64,000 nt of DNA from Litoribacter ruber (GTDB lineage: Bacteria > Bacteroidota > Bacteroidia > Cytophagales > Cyclobacteriaceae), in contig NZ_JAHBGI010000004.1 of assembly GCF_018500185.1 (NCBI RefSeq), forward strand, positions 288,328-352,327, given 5' to 3'. Position 1 is the first letter of the stretch. Every line of letters begins with the position of its first letter. The notes beneath the pieces are model-generated. The model was not told the DNA's origin. It saw only the letters and a list, made by a program, of their open reading frames with translations, and did not search any database. Position numbers and translations under genes: made by a program. This document shows positions 32,318-41,181 of this stretch, in pieces.

Positions 32318-33274
32318 CTATTTAAAATTGACCATATACTCCGGTAAATTGGCTAGAATATCTGAGGTCATTTTCTGAAGGTCATATTCATGCTGCCATC
32401 CCCAGTCGGCCCTGGCCGCACTGTCGTCTATACTGTCCGGCCAGCTGTCGGCAATTTTCTGTCTGAAGTCCGGCTGATAGCTGATTTCAAAACTAGGGTA
32501 TTCCATTTTGATGGCTTCAAAAATCTCCTTTGGGGAAAAGCTGATAGCGGCAAGGTTATAACTGCTTCTTACCTTGATCTGTTCAGCCGGCGCATGCATT
32601 AAATCCAAAGTGGCCTTAATGGCATCGGGCATGTACATCATGGGAAGATAGGTATTCTCGGAAAGGAAACACTCAAACTTTTCACCATCGATGGCCTTAT
32701 GAAAGATATCCACTGCATAATCAGTGGTACCTCCTCCGGGAAGAGACTTGTAGCCAATCAAGCCTGGGTATCTCAGGCTTCTTACATCCACGTTGTATTT
32801 CTGGAAATAGTATTCACACCATCGTTCTCCGGCCTGCTTGCTGATCCCGTATACCGTGTTTGGATCCATAACGCAGTTTTGAGGAGTGTTTTGCATAGGG
32901 GTGTTGGGACCGAAAACCGCTATAGAAGAAGGCCAATACACTTTATTCAACTTAAACTCTTTGGCTAATTCCAGTACGTGTAGAAGGCTGTCCATGTTGA
33001 GGTTCCAGGCAAACAATGGGTTTTTCTCCCCCGTGGCCGAAAGAATCGCCGCCAGGTGGTAGATTTGGGTGATGTTTTCATTTTTTACCAAGCTCCTTAG
33101 CCTATCCTTATCCATCACATCTAGGACCTCGAATCTGCAGTAATCAAATTTTACGGCAGCCGACTGATTGATATCCGTAGCGATGACCTGCTCCCCGCCG
33201 TACATGTTGCTCAAGGAAAGGGTGAGTTCTGATCCAAGCTGTCCGGCAGCGCCAATAATTAATATTTTCTCCAT
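32318..33274 (-). CDS. tdh: L-threonine 3-dehydrogenase, short-chain (epimerase-like) type
   Basis: A 318-residue extended-SDR protein, from ATG 33274 (MEKILIIGAAGQLGSEL); 25 open codons upstream lack family similarity. It has the NAD motif GAAGQLGS, YHLAAILS, the Ser region WPSSIAVFGP and the active-site YGISKQAGERWCEYY (YxxxK), then LRYPGLIGY. This combination matches SDR-type threonine dehydrogenases rather than sugar epimerases. The divergent kbl gene supports it: threonine is oxidised to 2-amino-3-oxobutyrate, which kbl cleaves to glycine and acetyl-CoA. Confidence 0.9.
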   Translation of the reverse strand: MEKILIIGAAGQLGSELTLSLSNMYGGEQVIATDINQSAAVKFDYCRFEVLDVMDKDRLRSLVKNENITQIYHLAAILSATGEKNPLFAWNLNMDSLLHVLELAKEFKLNKVYWPSSIAVFGPNTPMQNTPQNCVMDPNTVYGISKQAGERWCEYYFQKYNVDVRSLRYPGLIGYKSLPGGGTTDYAVDIFHKAIDGEKFECFLSENTYLPMMYMPDAIKATLDLMHAPAEQIKVRSSYNLAAISFSPKEIFEAIKMEYPSFEISYQPDFRQKIADSWPDSIDDSAARADWGWQHEYDLQKMTSDILANLPEYMVNFK

Positions 33275-33327
33275 TTTTGTCTCATTTTCAAAGCCTGGAT
33301 AAACCTGATGGCTCCAGGAATTTTGAT

Positions 33328-33356
33328 TATATTTGGGTATTCGTTGCACAAAATTA
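33328..33356. promoter_or_regulatory. Divergent -7 boxes for kbl and tdh
   Basis: TATATTTG on the plus strand (33328-33335) faces kbl. CAAAATTA at 33349-33356 is TAATTTTG on the minus strand and faces tdh. The two boxes are 13 bases apart. No -33 TTTG at the ideal distance for either. Confidence 0.35.
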
Positions 33357-33439
33357 ACAAAATCAATGAATCCTTAGAGGGTTTCTGAGGATAACATTTT
33401 CCAATTTTTAAGAACCATAACCAATTAAAAATCTTTAAT

Positions 33440-34636
33440 ATGTACGATACCTTAAAGCCAAAACTGGAAAAGGAAATCCAGGACATCAAGGATGCCGGAT
33501 TATATAAGACAGAAAGAATAATCACTTCCCCCCAGGCTGCCGAAATCACCATCGAAGGCGGCCAGAAAGTACTGAACTTCTGCGCCAACAATTACCTCGG
33601 CCTTTCCAGCCATCCCAAAGTTATCGAAGCGGCAAAAAATGCCATCGATACCCACGGTTTTGGATTGTCCTCCGTCAGGTTTATCTGCGGGACACAGGAT
33701 ATCCATAAAGAATTGGAGAAAAAGATTTCTGAGTTTTTGGGGACTGAGGATACTATTTTATATGCTGCTGCATTTGATGCCAATGGGGGTGTGTTTGAAC
33801 CTATTTTAGGTCCAGAAGATGCTATTATCTCCGATGCGCTGAATCATGCCTCTATCATTGACGGGGTGAGGCTTTGCAAAGCTATGCGATTCCGATACAA
33901 GCATAATGATATGGAAGATTTGGAGGCTCAGCTTAAGGATGCCGATGCCAAGGGAGCAAAGCAAAAGATCATCGTAACGGACGGGGTTTTCTCCATGGAC
34001 GGCACAATCGCCCAATTGGACAAAATCGTGGAACTTGCCGAAAAATACCAAGCCTTGGTGATGTCTGATGAGTGCCATTCCACAGGGTTTATGGGCAAAA
34101 CCGGAAGGGGAGTACATGAGCTGAAAGGGGTAATGGGAAAAATTGATATTATTACAGGTACCTTGGGTAAAGCACTTGGTGGAGCGTCAGGAGGATTCAC
34201 ATCTGGAAGAAAGGAAATTATTGACCTGCTCAGACAGCGTTCCAGACCGTATCTGTTCAGTAACACCTTGGCCCCATCTATTACGGGAGCATCGATCATG
34301 GTGTTTGACCTGCTGTCCGAGACTACTGAATTGAGGGACAAATTGGAGGAGAATACCAACTATTTCCGCTCAAAAATCAAAGAAGCCGGGTTTGATATCA
34401 AACCGGGCACGCATGCCATTGTACCTATCATGCTTTATGATGCGGTATTGTCACAAAAGATGGCAGAAAAACTTTTGGAAAGAGGTATTTATGTGATTGG
34501 GTTCTACTACCCTGTAGTGCCAAAAGGAGAGGCGAGAATCCGCGTTCAGATCTCTGCTGGACATGACAAACAGCACCTTGACCAAGCTATAGAAGCCTTT
34601 ATTGAAGTAGGAAAAGAGCTAGGCATAATCGACTGA
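33440..34636 (+). CDS. kbl: Glycine C-acetyltransferase (2-amino-3-ketobutyrate CoA ligase)
   Basis: A 398-residue alpha-oxoamine synthase, PLP-dependent. [51 protein letters not shown] and the PLP-Lys motif [16 protein letters not shown] are typical. It cleaves 2-amino-3-ketobutyrate with CoA to glycine and acetyl-CoA. It is divergent from tdh with a 165-base shared control region, completing threonine catabolism. Confidence 0.95.
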   Translation: MYDTLKPKLEKEIQDIKDAGLYKTERIITSPQAAEITIEGGQKVLNFCANNYLGLSSHPKVIEAAKNAIDTHGFGLSSVRFICGTQDIHKELEKKISEFLGTEDTILYAAAFDANGGVFEPILGPEDAIISDALNHASIIDGVRLCKAMRFRYKHNDMEDLEAQLKDADAKGAKQKIIVTDGVFSMDGTIAQLDKIVELAEKYQALVMSDECHSTGFMGKTGRGVHELKGVMGKIDIITGTLGKALGGASGGFTSGRKEIIDLLRQRSRPYLFSNTLAPSITGASIMVFDLLSETTELRDKLEENTNYFRSKIKEAGFDIKPGTHAIVPIMLYDAVLSQKMAEKLLERGIYVIGFYYPVVPKGEARIRVQISAGHDKQHLDQAIEAFIEVGKELGIID

Positions 34637-34663
34637 TAATGCGTCAGCATTCATTTTACAATG

Positions 34664-34705
34664 GAAAGGGCCATGAAGCGGAAGCTTCATGGCCCTTTCT
34701 TTTTC
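34664..34705 (+). terminator. Terminator after kbl
   Basis: A 15-bp perfect stem (34664-34678 with 34685-34699), 6-nt loop, then a T-rich tail. Confidence 0.9.
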
Positions 34706-34706
34706 A

Positions 34707-34735
34707 CATCCGACATCCGTCACCCGACATCGTCC
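34707..34735. repeat. CCGACATC-type short repeat (copy 1)
   Basis: Contains CATCCGACATCCGTCACCCG then ACATCG between kbl and cdaA. The same GACATC-rich wording (CGGACATCGGATACC, CACATCGGACACTCGACATC) recurs at 44364-44408 after proS, so it looks like a dispersed intergenic repeat. Confidence 0.5.
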
Positions 34736-34736
34736 A

Positions 34737-35603
34737 TTAATCCAGCTCCTTTGCTTTCCTGATTTTTTTCCTTTCCGACACGCTTACCGCTTCAAACTTG
34801 TCATCTACATCGATTCCGGATAAGTAGTCATTCAATATTTCTCTGACTTCCTGGAAGGAAAGGTTGTGCAAGATCTTGCCGTTTTTTGCCAAGGATACCT
34901 GGCCCGTTTCTTCTGAAACAATCAAAATAAGAGAATCGGTCGCCTCGGACATCCCGATGGCCGCTCGGTGGCGTAGGCCAAACTGTGCAGGGATTTCCCT
35001 TTCGGTGACAGGCAGGATACACCTAGCAGCTTTTACACGGCCGTTATAGATGATGACCCCACCGTCATGGAGAGGACTGTATTTGTTGAAAATGCTTATC
35101 AATAACCTTTTGGAGACCACCGCATCGATCAAATCACCACTTTCCGCATAAAATTTCAACTCGGAGTTTCTGGAAATTACCATCAAGGCACCTGTGCTGG
35201 TTCCGGCGAGAGACTTAGACGCTTCAAGGATGGGAGTAATGTTAAACGCCTGGGTTTCTCTTTTTTTCCAAAACAACAACTCACGAAACACATTTTCATT
35301 GGAAAAAATGGAAGACCTGCCTATTATTAAAAGAAACTTACGGATCTCAGGCGCAAAGAGAATGATGGCGGCAATCACACCGACACCCATAAATTGGCCC
35401 AGAATAATGGAAAGTAATTCCATTCGGGCGGCATTTACCACCAAATAGATGAGATACAGGGAAAGGAAGCCCAAGAAGATCTTAATCGCAACGCTACCCC
35501 GCATCAGCTTGTAGATCTGATACAATAGAAAGCTTACCAGGGCAATGTCAAGAACATTGACCAGCGAGATTTCTAGAAATCCTATTCTGAAAAGTAGACT
35601 CAA
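34737..35603 (-). CDS. cdaA: Diadenylate cyclase CdaA
   Basis: A 288-residue c-di-AMP synthase. Three N-terminal hydrophobic helices (about 10-85, NVLDIALVSFLLYQIYKLM and following) anchor a DisA_N domain with both catalytic motifs: LHDGGVIIYNGRVKAARCIL (DGA-like loop) and GLRHRAAIGMSEATD (RHR). c-di-AMP controls potassium/osmolyte and wall homeostasis in many bacteria. No ATG precedes the first helix: the only start that keeps it is the TTG at 35601-35603, which overlaps the folP stop (TTGA). So a rare start and coupling to folP are both implied. No cdaR-like gene is adjacent. Confidence 0.93.
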   Translation of the reverse strand: MSLLFRIGFLEISLVNVLDIALVSFLLYQIYKLMRGSVAIKIFLGFLSLYLIYLVVNAARMELLSIILGQFMGVGVIAAIILFAPEIRKFLLIIGRSSIFSNENVFRELLFWKKRETQAFNITPILEASKSLAGTSTGALMVISRNSELKFYAESGDLIDAVVSKRLLISIFNKYSPLHDGGVIIYNGRVKAARCILPVTEREIPAQFGLRHRAAIGMSEATDSLILIVSEETGQVSLAKNGKILHNLSFQEVREILNDYLSGIDVDDKFEAVSVSERKKIRKAKELD

Positions 35604-36475
35604 GGGTAAAGTTGTTTATATAATTGGATCGTTTCTTTTGCTTCTTTTACGTCATGGACCCGGAGAATGTCTGCGCCATTGATTAAAGCAGCCATATTTA
35701 GGGCGGTAGTCCCATTTAGGGCATCCTCTGGGCTGGTCTTCAAAAGCTTGTAAATCATGGACTTTCTTGAGATCCCAACTAAAATGGGCGTATTCAAAAA
35801 TTTAAAATAACCCAAATTCCTCAGCAATTGAAAGTTTTGTTCTAAAGTCTTTGCAAAACCAAATCCAGGATCAAGTACTACATCATTAATGCCAGCTTGG
35901 CGACATTGGTTCAGTTTTTGTTGAAATCGGGCAAATATTTCTCTCTCCAAGTCTTGATAATCGGTTTTGGAGGCCATATCCTGAGGTGTGCCCCTCATAT
36001 GCATGCAGATAAAGGGTGTTTTGAGTTTGCCCACCACCTTCAGCATGTTGGGGTCTAGATCGCCACCCGAAATATCGTTCACCATGTCAGCCCCTGATTC
36101 CACTGCTTTTCTGGCCACCTCAGACCTAAAGGTGTCCACCGAAATCAGAATATCCTGATTCTGCTTTTTAACCTCTTGAACCCCTTTTAAAACCCGCTCC
36201 GTTTCTTCAGCTTCGCAGACCTCTGCAGCACCCGGTCTGGTACTGTAGCCACCGATATCAATAATGTCGGCTCCCTCGGTAATCAATTTTTTTACGGCAC
36301 TTTCCAAGGAATCCACTGATCTGCTTTCAGAAAAAAATGAATCGGGAGTTACATTGAGAATGCCCATCACCCAAGGGGTGTCCAACGTCCAGAGCCTCCC
36401 TTTGATGTTAAGGGTTATTTTTTTTGGGGGAAATAAATTATCTTCGATGCCAGAAGAATTAAAATTGTCGACCAT
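35600..36475 (-). CDS. folP: Dihydropteroate synthase
   Basis: A 291-residue TIM-barrel enzyme joining p-aminobenzoate and dihydropterin pyrophosphate in folate synthesis. Signatures are VMGILNVTPDSFFSE, ADIIDIGGYSTRPGA, ISVDTFRSEVARKAV, MVNDISGG, FICMHMRGTPQDM, DPGFGFAKT and ILVGISRKSMIYKLL. It is upstream of, and overlaps, cdaA. Its start is only 14 bases from that of the divergent DUF1599 gene, so its promoter must lie within the DUF1599 coding region. Confidence 0.95.
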   Translation of the reverse strand: MVDNFNSSGIEDNLFPPKKITLNIKGRLWTLDTPWVMGILNVTPDSFFSESRSVDSLESAVKKLITEGADIIDIGGYSTRPGAAEVCEAEETERVLKGVQEVKKQNQDILISVDTFRSEVARKAVESGADMVNDISGGDLDPNMLKVVGKLKTPFICMHMRGTPQDMASKTDYQDLEREIFARFQQKLNQCRQAGINDVVLDPGFGFAKTLEQNFQLLRNLGYFKFLNTPILVGISRKSMIYKLLKTSPEDALNGTTALNMAALINGADILRVHDVKEAKETIQLYKQLYP

Positions 36476-36489
36476 TAAATAAAAATACT

Positions 36490-37041
36490 TTGAAAACGGA
36501 AACCGTGAGCGAATATAATCAAGTTATTCACCTTTGTAAAGAACTTTTCAAGAAGAAAACTTTAGATTATGGAACTGCTTGGAGAATTTTGAGGCTTCCT
36601 TCTATTACAGACCAGATATTCATCAAAGCCCAACGCATACGGTCCATACAGGAACTTGGAAACCAAAAAGTGAATGACCCTATTCAGGATGAGTTTATCG
36701 GTATCATCAACTATTGCATTATAGCTCTGATGCAGTTGGAGCTGAAAGATGACAGCAACCTTGAAATTGAATATGAAAAGCTTGAGCCGCTTTACGACAA
36801 GTGGGTAAATGCCACCCGTGCCTTGCTCGAAAACAAAAATCATGACTATGGCGAGGCCTGGCGGGACATGAGGATTTCTTCCATAACCGATATTATATTG
36901 ATGAAGCTGTATAGGGTTAAGCAGATAGAAGATAATCAAGGGCAAACCTTGGTGTCTGAAGGCATAGAAGCCAATTATCAGGACATGATAAATTACTCCG
37001 TTTTTTGTTTGATAAAATTAGGATTCCATAAAAATGATTAA
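36490..37041 (+). CDS. DUF1599 protein (two-copy)
   Basis: A 183-residue protein made of two similar halves: KKTLDYGTAWRILRLPSITDQIFIKA... and NKNHDYGEAWRDMRISSITDIILMKL.... The repeated DYGxAWR and R-S-I-TD signature is DUF1599 (called nucleotide-modification-associated domain 1 in some databases). Function unproven; a nucleotide-binding helical fold is suspected. There is no ATG at the N-terminus. The frame opens at a TTG (36490) or a GTG (36505); homologue length favours the TTG, although it lies in a TACTTTG sequence resembling a -7 box. It overlaps the next gene by 8 bases. Confidence 0.85.
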   Translation: MKTETVSEYNQVIHLCKELFKKKTLDYGTAWRILRLPSITDQIFIKAQRIRSIQELGNQKVNDPIQDEFIGIINYCIIALMQLELKDDSNLEIEYEKLEPLYDKWVNATRALLENKNHDYGEAWRDMRISSITDIILMKLYRVKQIEDNQGQTLVSEGIEANYQDMINYSVFCLIKLGFHKND

Positions 37042-38149
37042 GCAAATCTTCCTTTTGATAGTCCGCTTTATAGTTGGCGGTCTATTCATCTTCTCGGGCC
37101 TCATCAAAGTAAATGACCCCATCGGGACTTCCATCAAGTTGGAAGAATACTTTGATGTGTTCAGTTATGATATTGCCCCTTTCTTTGCCAATCTTAAGGC
37201 TATTTCCCTTCCGCTGGCTGTCTTTCTAGTAGTGGTGGAAGTGGTGCTTGGCATCATGCTTATCATTAATTATCGCCCCAAGTTTACCACCTGGGCCTTG
37301 GCAGTAATCATTGTGTTTTTCACATTTTTGACCTTCTACTCGGCTTACTTCAATAAAGTCACAGACTGTGGCTGTTTTGGCGACGCCATTAAACTTACCC
37401 CGTGGGAAAGCTTCTCCAAAGATGTATTTCTATTGGTGCTCATAGCCATATTGCTGATCTTCAACAAAGATCTTAAGCCAAACAATAGTTTTCCGGCCAT
37501 GTTGGTTTCAGCCTTTTCCCTTGTAATTTCCACCGGGTTGGCAATCTACGCCATCCAAAATCTGCCATTTCTGGATTTCAGGGCTTTTAAACAGGGTACC
37601 GATATACCTGCAGCCATGCAGCCCTCTGCCAATCTGGAGTACAGCTATGTGATGGATAGGAATGGGGAAAGGGTAGTAATGGATGTTTATCCCACAGGGG
37701 ATGAATATGAGTTTGTGGAAATGAAGCTTAAAAATCCAGAGGCGCTTCCCAAGATCTCGGATTTTGCCATTTGGAACTCTCAAGGCGACTTCACCGACGA
37801 GATTTTAAGTGGCAACAAAGTCCTGATTATGGTAAGCAACATCAGTAAAATCAACGAAAGTAATATTGACAGGATTACAGAATTGGTCCGTGGATTTAGA
37901 AGCACATCCGTAGAAGTGGTATTTGTTTCTGCCTCTTCTGAGGAGGAAGCGGAGGCATTAGTTGCACTTTACGGTTGGGATATAGATTATTACCTTGCGG
38001 ATGCCACAGTAGTAAAAACCATCCTGCGTTCAAATCCTGGGATCATGGTGCTGGAAAATGGGAAGGTCAAGGGGAAATGGCACCACAACAATACTCCAGC
38101 AGTATCGGAAGTCGAAAAGCTGTTCAATGATAATCCGGTCAGTTCTTGA
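37034..38149 (+). CDS. BT_3928-family DoxX/MauE-like membrane protein
   Basis: A 371-residue protein. The N-terminal half has four hydrophobic helices beginning IKQIFLLIVRFIVGGLFIFS with GLIKVNDPIG, and the redox motif KVTDCGCFGDAIKL between helices 3 and 4, as in MauE/DoxX proteins. The C-terminal half (about 190-365) is a soluble thioredoxin-like domain without a CxxC. This is the BT_3928 family of Bacteroidota. It may hand electrons or chaperone disulfide chemistry at the membrane. It lies between DUF1599 and aroK in one operon. Confidence 0.88.
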   Translation: MIKQIFLLIVRFIVGGLFIFSGLIKVNDPIGTSIKLEEYFDVFSYDIAPFFANLKAISLPLAVFLVVVEVVLGIMLIINYRPKFTTWALAVIIVFFTFLTFYSAYFNKVTDCGCFGDAIKLTPWESFSKDVFLLVLIAILLIFNKDLKPNNSFPAMLVSAFSLVISTGLAIYAIQNLPFLDFRAFKQGTDIPAAMQPSANLEYSYVMDRNGERVVMDVYPTGDEYEFVEMKLKNPEALPKISDFAIWNSQGDFTDEILSGNKVLIMVSNISKINESNIDRITELVRGFRSTSVEVVFVSASSEEEAEALVALYGWDIDYYLADATVVKTILRSNPGIMVLENGKVKGKWHHNNTPAVSEVEKLFNDNPVSS

Positions 38150-38154
38150 TTATT

Positions 38155-38679
38155 ATGAATAAGGAAAAAATCATCTTAGTAGGGATGCCAGGTTCCGGAA
38201 AAAGTACTTTGGGAAAAGCTGTGGCAGAAGTGCTGCAGCTTTCTTTTTTTGACCTTGACCAGGTGATCGAGGAAGAGGCCGGCAGGTCTATTCCTGAGAT
38301 TTTTGAAGAGCTTGGAGAGGAAGAGTTTCGGATGCTTGAAAGGAGGGCATTATCCAAAATGCTAAATACACCACATGGCTATGTGCTTGCCACAGGGGGA
38401 GGGGCACCCTGCTTTTTTGACAACATGGAAGAAATCAATGCTGCAGGCCTTTCGATTTTCCTTGACCCACCGTTGGAGCAGATTTTAATCCGGTTGTCCC
38501 ATTCCCAAAACCGGCCCATGTTTGCTGGATTGGACTCAGAAGCGCGGTTGGCCAAGCTCCGAATGATATATGGCCAAAGACAGCCTTTTTATAGAAGAGC
38601 GCATTTCAGGTTAAATAACATAGCTGTAGTGTCTGATATCCTTGCTTTGGTCGATAAAAGGGAAGGCGATGATGAATAG
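38155..38679 (+). CDS. aroK: Shikimate kinase
   Basis: A 174-residue P-loop kinase. ILVGMPGSGKSTLGKAVAEVL is the Walker A region, FFDLDQVIEEEAG supplies the substrate/Mg Asp, FRMLERRAL the shikimate Arg and LATGGGAPC the glycine-rich strand. It phosphorylates shikimate in chorismate synthesis. The ATG at 38155 is preferred; three open codons upstream begin with a TTG overlapping the previous stop. Confidence 0.93.
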   Translation: MNKEKIILVGMPGSGKSTLGKAVAEVLQLSFFDLDQVIEEEAGRSIPEIFEELGEEEFRMLERRALSKMLNTPHGYVLATGGGAPCFFDNMEEINAAGLSIFLDPPLEQILIRLSHSQNRPMFAGLDSEARLAKLRMIYGQRQPFYRRAHFRLNNIAVVSDILALVDKREGDDE

Positions 38680-38711
38680 TTTGTAAAGAAGACTAAACTG
38701 TCTTATTTTTG
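38680..38711 (+). promoter_or_regulatory. Promoter of the rhodanese-thioredoxin gene
   Basis: TTTG (38680-38683), 20 bases, TATTTTTG (38704-38711): the cleanest match to the Bacteroidota -33/-7 consensus in the window; ATG 17 bases downstream. The -33 element begins one base after the aroK stop. Confidence 0.7.
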
Positions 38712-38727
38712 ACGCAAATCACTTAAT

Positions 38728-39474
38728 ATGAAAAAAATATTATTCGTTCTCGCTTTATCCACCATCCTAAGTGCATGTGGTGAAGGCCAATTAAAGGTAC
38801 AAGATCAAAATGTTTCTGATTTTCAGGTTCAGGATGTGAATGCCACTAAATTCAAGGAAGTTATAGAGCAGGGAGAGGGGATTATCTTGGATGTGCGTAC
38901 TTCAGAGGAAGTGTACTCTAAAGGGTATATTCAAGACGCCAGCCTTCTGGATTATTATGATGAAGATTTCAGGGAAAAAATCAGCCTGATGTCAAAAGAT
39001 AAGGATATTTACCTGTATTGTGCTTCAGGTGGAAGAAGTATTGAGGTAGTCAAGATGATGGAAGAGCTTGGGTTCAAGCGGGTTTATCATCTCAACAATG
39101 GATTGATGGATTGGGAGAATGCCGGCTTTACCTTGGTTAAAGATGCCCTTGCCAAGGATGATAAAATTGAAGAGTTGAGCTTGGATGAGTTTGAAGCCAT
39201 GTTAGTGGCAGATAAACCGATATTAATAGATTTTCACACCGTATGGTGTGCACCTTGCCGCAAAATGGCTCCAATAATTGACAAAGTGGAGGAGGACCTA
39301 AAAGATATGGCAATTATCAGACGTATTGATTTGGATAAGAGCAAAGAGGTAGGTAAAGCTTACAGTATCCAAGGGGTGCCCGTTTTTGTGATCTTTAAAG
39401 ACGGCAAAGAAGTTTGGAGGCACAATGGGATTATTTCTGAGGAAGAATTAAAAGTCCAGCTTAATAATATCTAA
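38728..39474 (+). CDS. Rhodanese-thioredoxin fusion lipoprotein
   Basis: A 248-residue lipoprotein (signal MKKILFVLALSTILSAC, lipobox LSAC). Residues about 40-135 are a rhodanese domain with active-site Cys in LYCASGGRS. Residues about 145-245 are a thioredoxin domain with TVWCAPCRKMAP and the cis-Pro stretch QGVPVFVIF. A single periplasmic protein could accept sulfane sulfur on the rhodanese Cys and have it reduced by the thioredoxin CxxC. It has its own strong promoter and a shared terminator. Confidence 0.92.
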   Translation: MKKILFVLALSTILSACGEGQLKVQDQNVSDFQVQDVNATKFKEVIEQGEGIILDVRTSEEVYSKGYIQDASLLDYYDEDFREKISLMSKDKDIYLYCASGGRSIEVVKMMEELGFKRVYHLNNGLMDWENAGFTLVKDALAKDDKIEELSLDEFEAMLVADKPILIDFHTVWCAPCRKMAPIIDKVEEDLKDMAIIRRIDLDKSKEVGKAYSIQGVPVFVIFKDGKEVWRHNGIISEEELKVQLNNI

Positions 39475-39513
39475 GATGGTTACTTCCTCAGTTTCAGGAG
39501 GGAAGTTTAAAAT

Positions 39514-39553
39514 AAAAAGAGAGGCTGTCTTTACAAAGGCAGCCTCTCTTTTT
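39514..39553. terminator. Bidirectional terminator between convergent genes
   Basis: AGAGAGGCTG/CAGCCTCTCT (39518-39527 with 39540-39549), A-tract on the left and T-tract on the right, so it serves both the rhodanese-thioredoxin gene and the FadL-type gene. Confidence 0.85.
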
Positions 39554-39555
39554 AT

Positions 39556-41040
39556 TTAGAAGTTGAACCCTAGGGTTAGGATCCCTTGAGTAATTGTATT
39601 TCTGATATCCGCAACTGGTCCCAATTCTCGGCCAGCTGCATCAATAAGTGAATAGCTTCTATAAGTTTGGTCGAATTGCGTGTGGTTGATGCCAAGGTCC
39701 ACATAGAATTTCGGCAACCTTACCCCTATACCGCCCGAGATAACGGATTGGTGTCTTTGAGAGTTGGGGTCATCAAATGGGTCTCCATAGTAAGCATAGC
39801 CAGCTCTTACACGAAACATTTCGTATCTAAATTCCCCACCTCCTCGGAAGTTGAAGGTTTGTCCGTAAGTTTGCTGAATCGCCTGATTGTCCAATTGAGG
39901 GTTGAAATCCCTGGAGTTTAAGAACATAGTGCTGTAATCCACATAATCGATATCGGCTGAAATGAAACCATTTTTTCCTACAAAATAAGTCGCACCCGCA
40001 TTGAATTTCATTGGGGTTCTCAGGTTGTATGTGCCCAGCAAGATGTCTGTACGTGCGTCAAAAGTCTCAGTAGGGTTGGCAAATTCGGAAACAATGTTGG
40101 CATCATACTCTTCATTTAGCCTGTACCAGGTTGGACTTTGAAAATTAAGTCCCAGGTTTAATTCATCTACCGGTTTGTAAATGGCGCCCAAATTTAAATT
40201 TACCCCAGTGCCGTTAATAAAAAGGTTTTCTCTTAGGTCATAGCCAACCAAATCTCCAAACTGCGGATTAAAGTCTTCCGTAAATAACTTAAATTGAGAG
40301 TAGCTGATGCTTGATACCCCTAATGATCCCCCAAGGAAAAGCTTGTTTTCAAAATTGGCACCGTAGGCGAAAGTAACCTGGGTAACACCGCCTTCGGTTA
40401 TAACTTCTTCATACATTAATGGGTCAGAACTGTTTGTGGAGACATATTCTGTTCCACCTGGAGAAGTAGGGGCTATAAGTGCTGTACTGAAGCCCAGGCC
40501 GGTTAAACTGTTTTCCTGATCCAAAACGGCTCCCTGGGCGCCAAATGCATCTGCAGCAAAGTAATCCGTCAGGGAAGTAGGGGTTACATTTCGGAAAGCA
40601 AATTCACTGTTAAAGTTGGCAGTTCTGTTGATGCTTACACCAAATGCACCACCTTTAAAAGAACCGGGAGTCAAAGGATCTCTCGGGTTGGCTATTACCA
40701 AACTCAGATTGGGTAAGGCGAAGTTAGTGGTTGGAATATTTCCAAACTCAGAAGCATTGTTCAAATAAGAATCGGTATTCCAGCCCCCATAGGATGGGGA
40801 AAGGCTGAATTCTGATCTTCTGAAGAATCCCAGACCTGCGGCATTACCATGAATATTGGAAATGTCGCCACCTAGGGAAAACTGCGTTCCCGAGAGGCCC
40901 ATCACCCGGGCTGAACCTGTAGAGTTGAACTGACTGAATCTTAAAGCATCTTGATAATACCCGCTTTGGGCCATAGAGGATCCTGTTCCCAGCACACTAA
41001 AAGCAGCAATCCCTAAAATCCACTTGTTGATTGATTTCAT
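39556..41040 (-). CDS. OmpP1/FadL-family outer-membrane transporter
   Basis: A 494-residue beta-barrel. Signal peptide MKSINKWILGIAAFSVLGTG, cleavage near SMAQ. The mature start has QFNSTGSARVMGLSGTQFSL and NIHGNAAGLGFFRRSEFSLS, which is the hatch/first strands of OMPP1/FadL/TodX-type channels for hydrophobic compounds. Later barrel strands include TYFVGKNGFISADIDYVDYS and MFRVRAGYAYYGDPFDDP; it ends ITQGILTLGFNF with a terminal Phe, the usual barrel-assembly signal. Substrate unknown; long-chain fatty acids or aromatics in the family. Confidence 0.9.
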   Translation of the reverse strand: MKSINKWILGIAAFSVLGTGSSMAQSGYYQDALRFSQFNSTGSARVMGLSGTQFSLGGDISNIHGNAAGLGFFRRSEFSLSPSYGGWNTDSYLNNASEFGNIPTTNFALPNLSLVIANPRDPLTPGSFKGGAFGVSINRTANFNSEFAFRNVTPTSLTDYFAADAFGAQGAVLDQENSLTGLGFSTALIAPTSPGGTEYVSTNSSDPLMYEEVITEGGVTQVTFAYGANFENKLFLGGSLGVSSISYSQFKLFTEDFNPQFGDLVGYDLRENLFINGTGVNLNLGAIYKPVDELNLGLNFQSPTWYRLNEEYDANIVSEFANPTETFDARTDILLGTYNLRTPMKFNAGATYFVGKNGFISADIDYVDYSTMFLNSRDFNPQLDNQAIQQTYGQTFNFRGGGEFRYEMFRVRAGYAYYGDPFDDPNSQRHQSVISGGIGVRLPKFYVDLGINHTQFDQTYRSYSLIDAAGRELGPVADIRNTITQGILTLGFNF

Positions 41041-41150
41041 CTAAATCGGTTTATTTTTAACATAGCAACCCAATGCCATTATTAATGACAAATGTTATGC
41101 CTTTTGAAAATTTGATAGTTTACTATACGGAAGGGAAGAAAAAAAGATGA

Positions 41151-41181
41151 AAAAAAAAGAGGGGAAATTATCTCCCCCCTC
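41151..41181 (-). terminator. Terminator with embedded stop codon (Met-rich lipoprotein gene)
   Basis: On the minus strand GAGGGG/CCCCTC (41176-41181 with 41159-41164) followed by eight T. The TAA of the gene (41168-41170) is in the loop. Confidence 0.75.
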
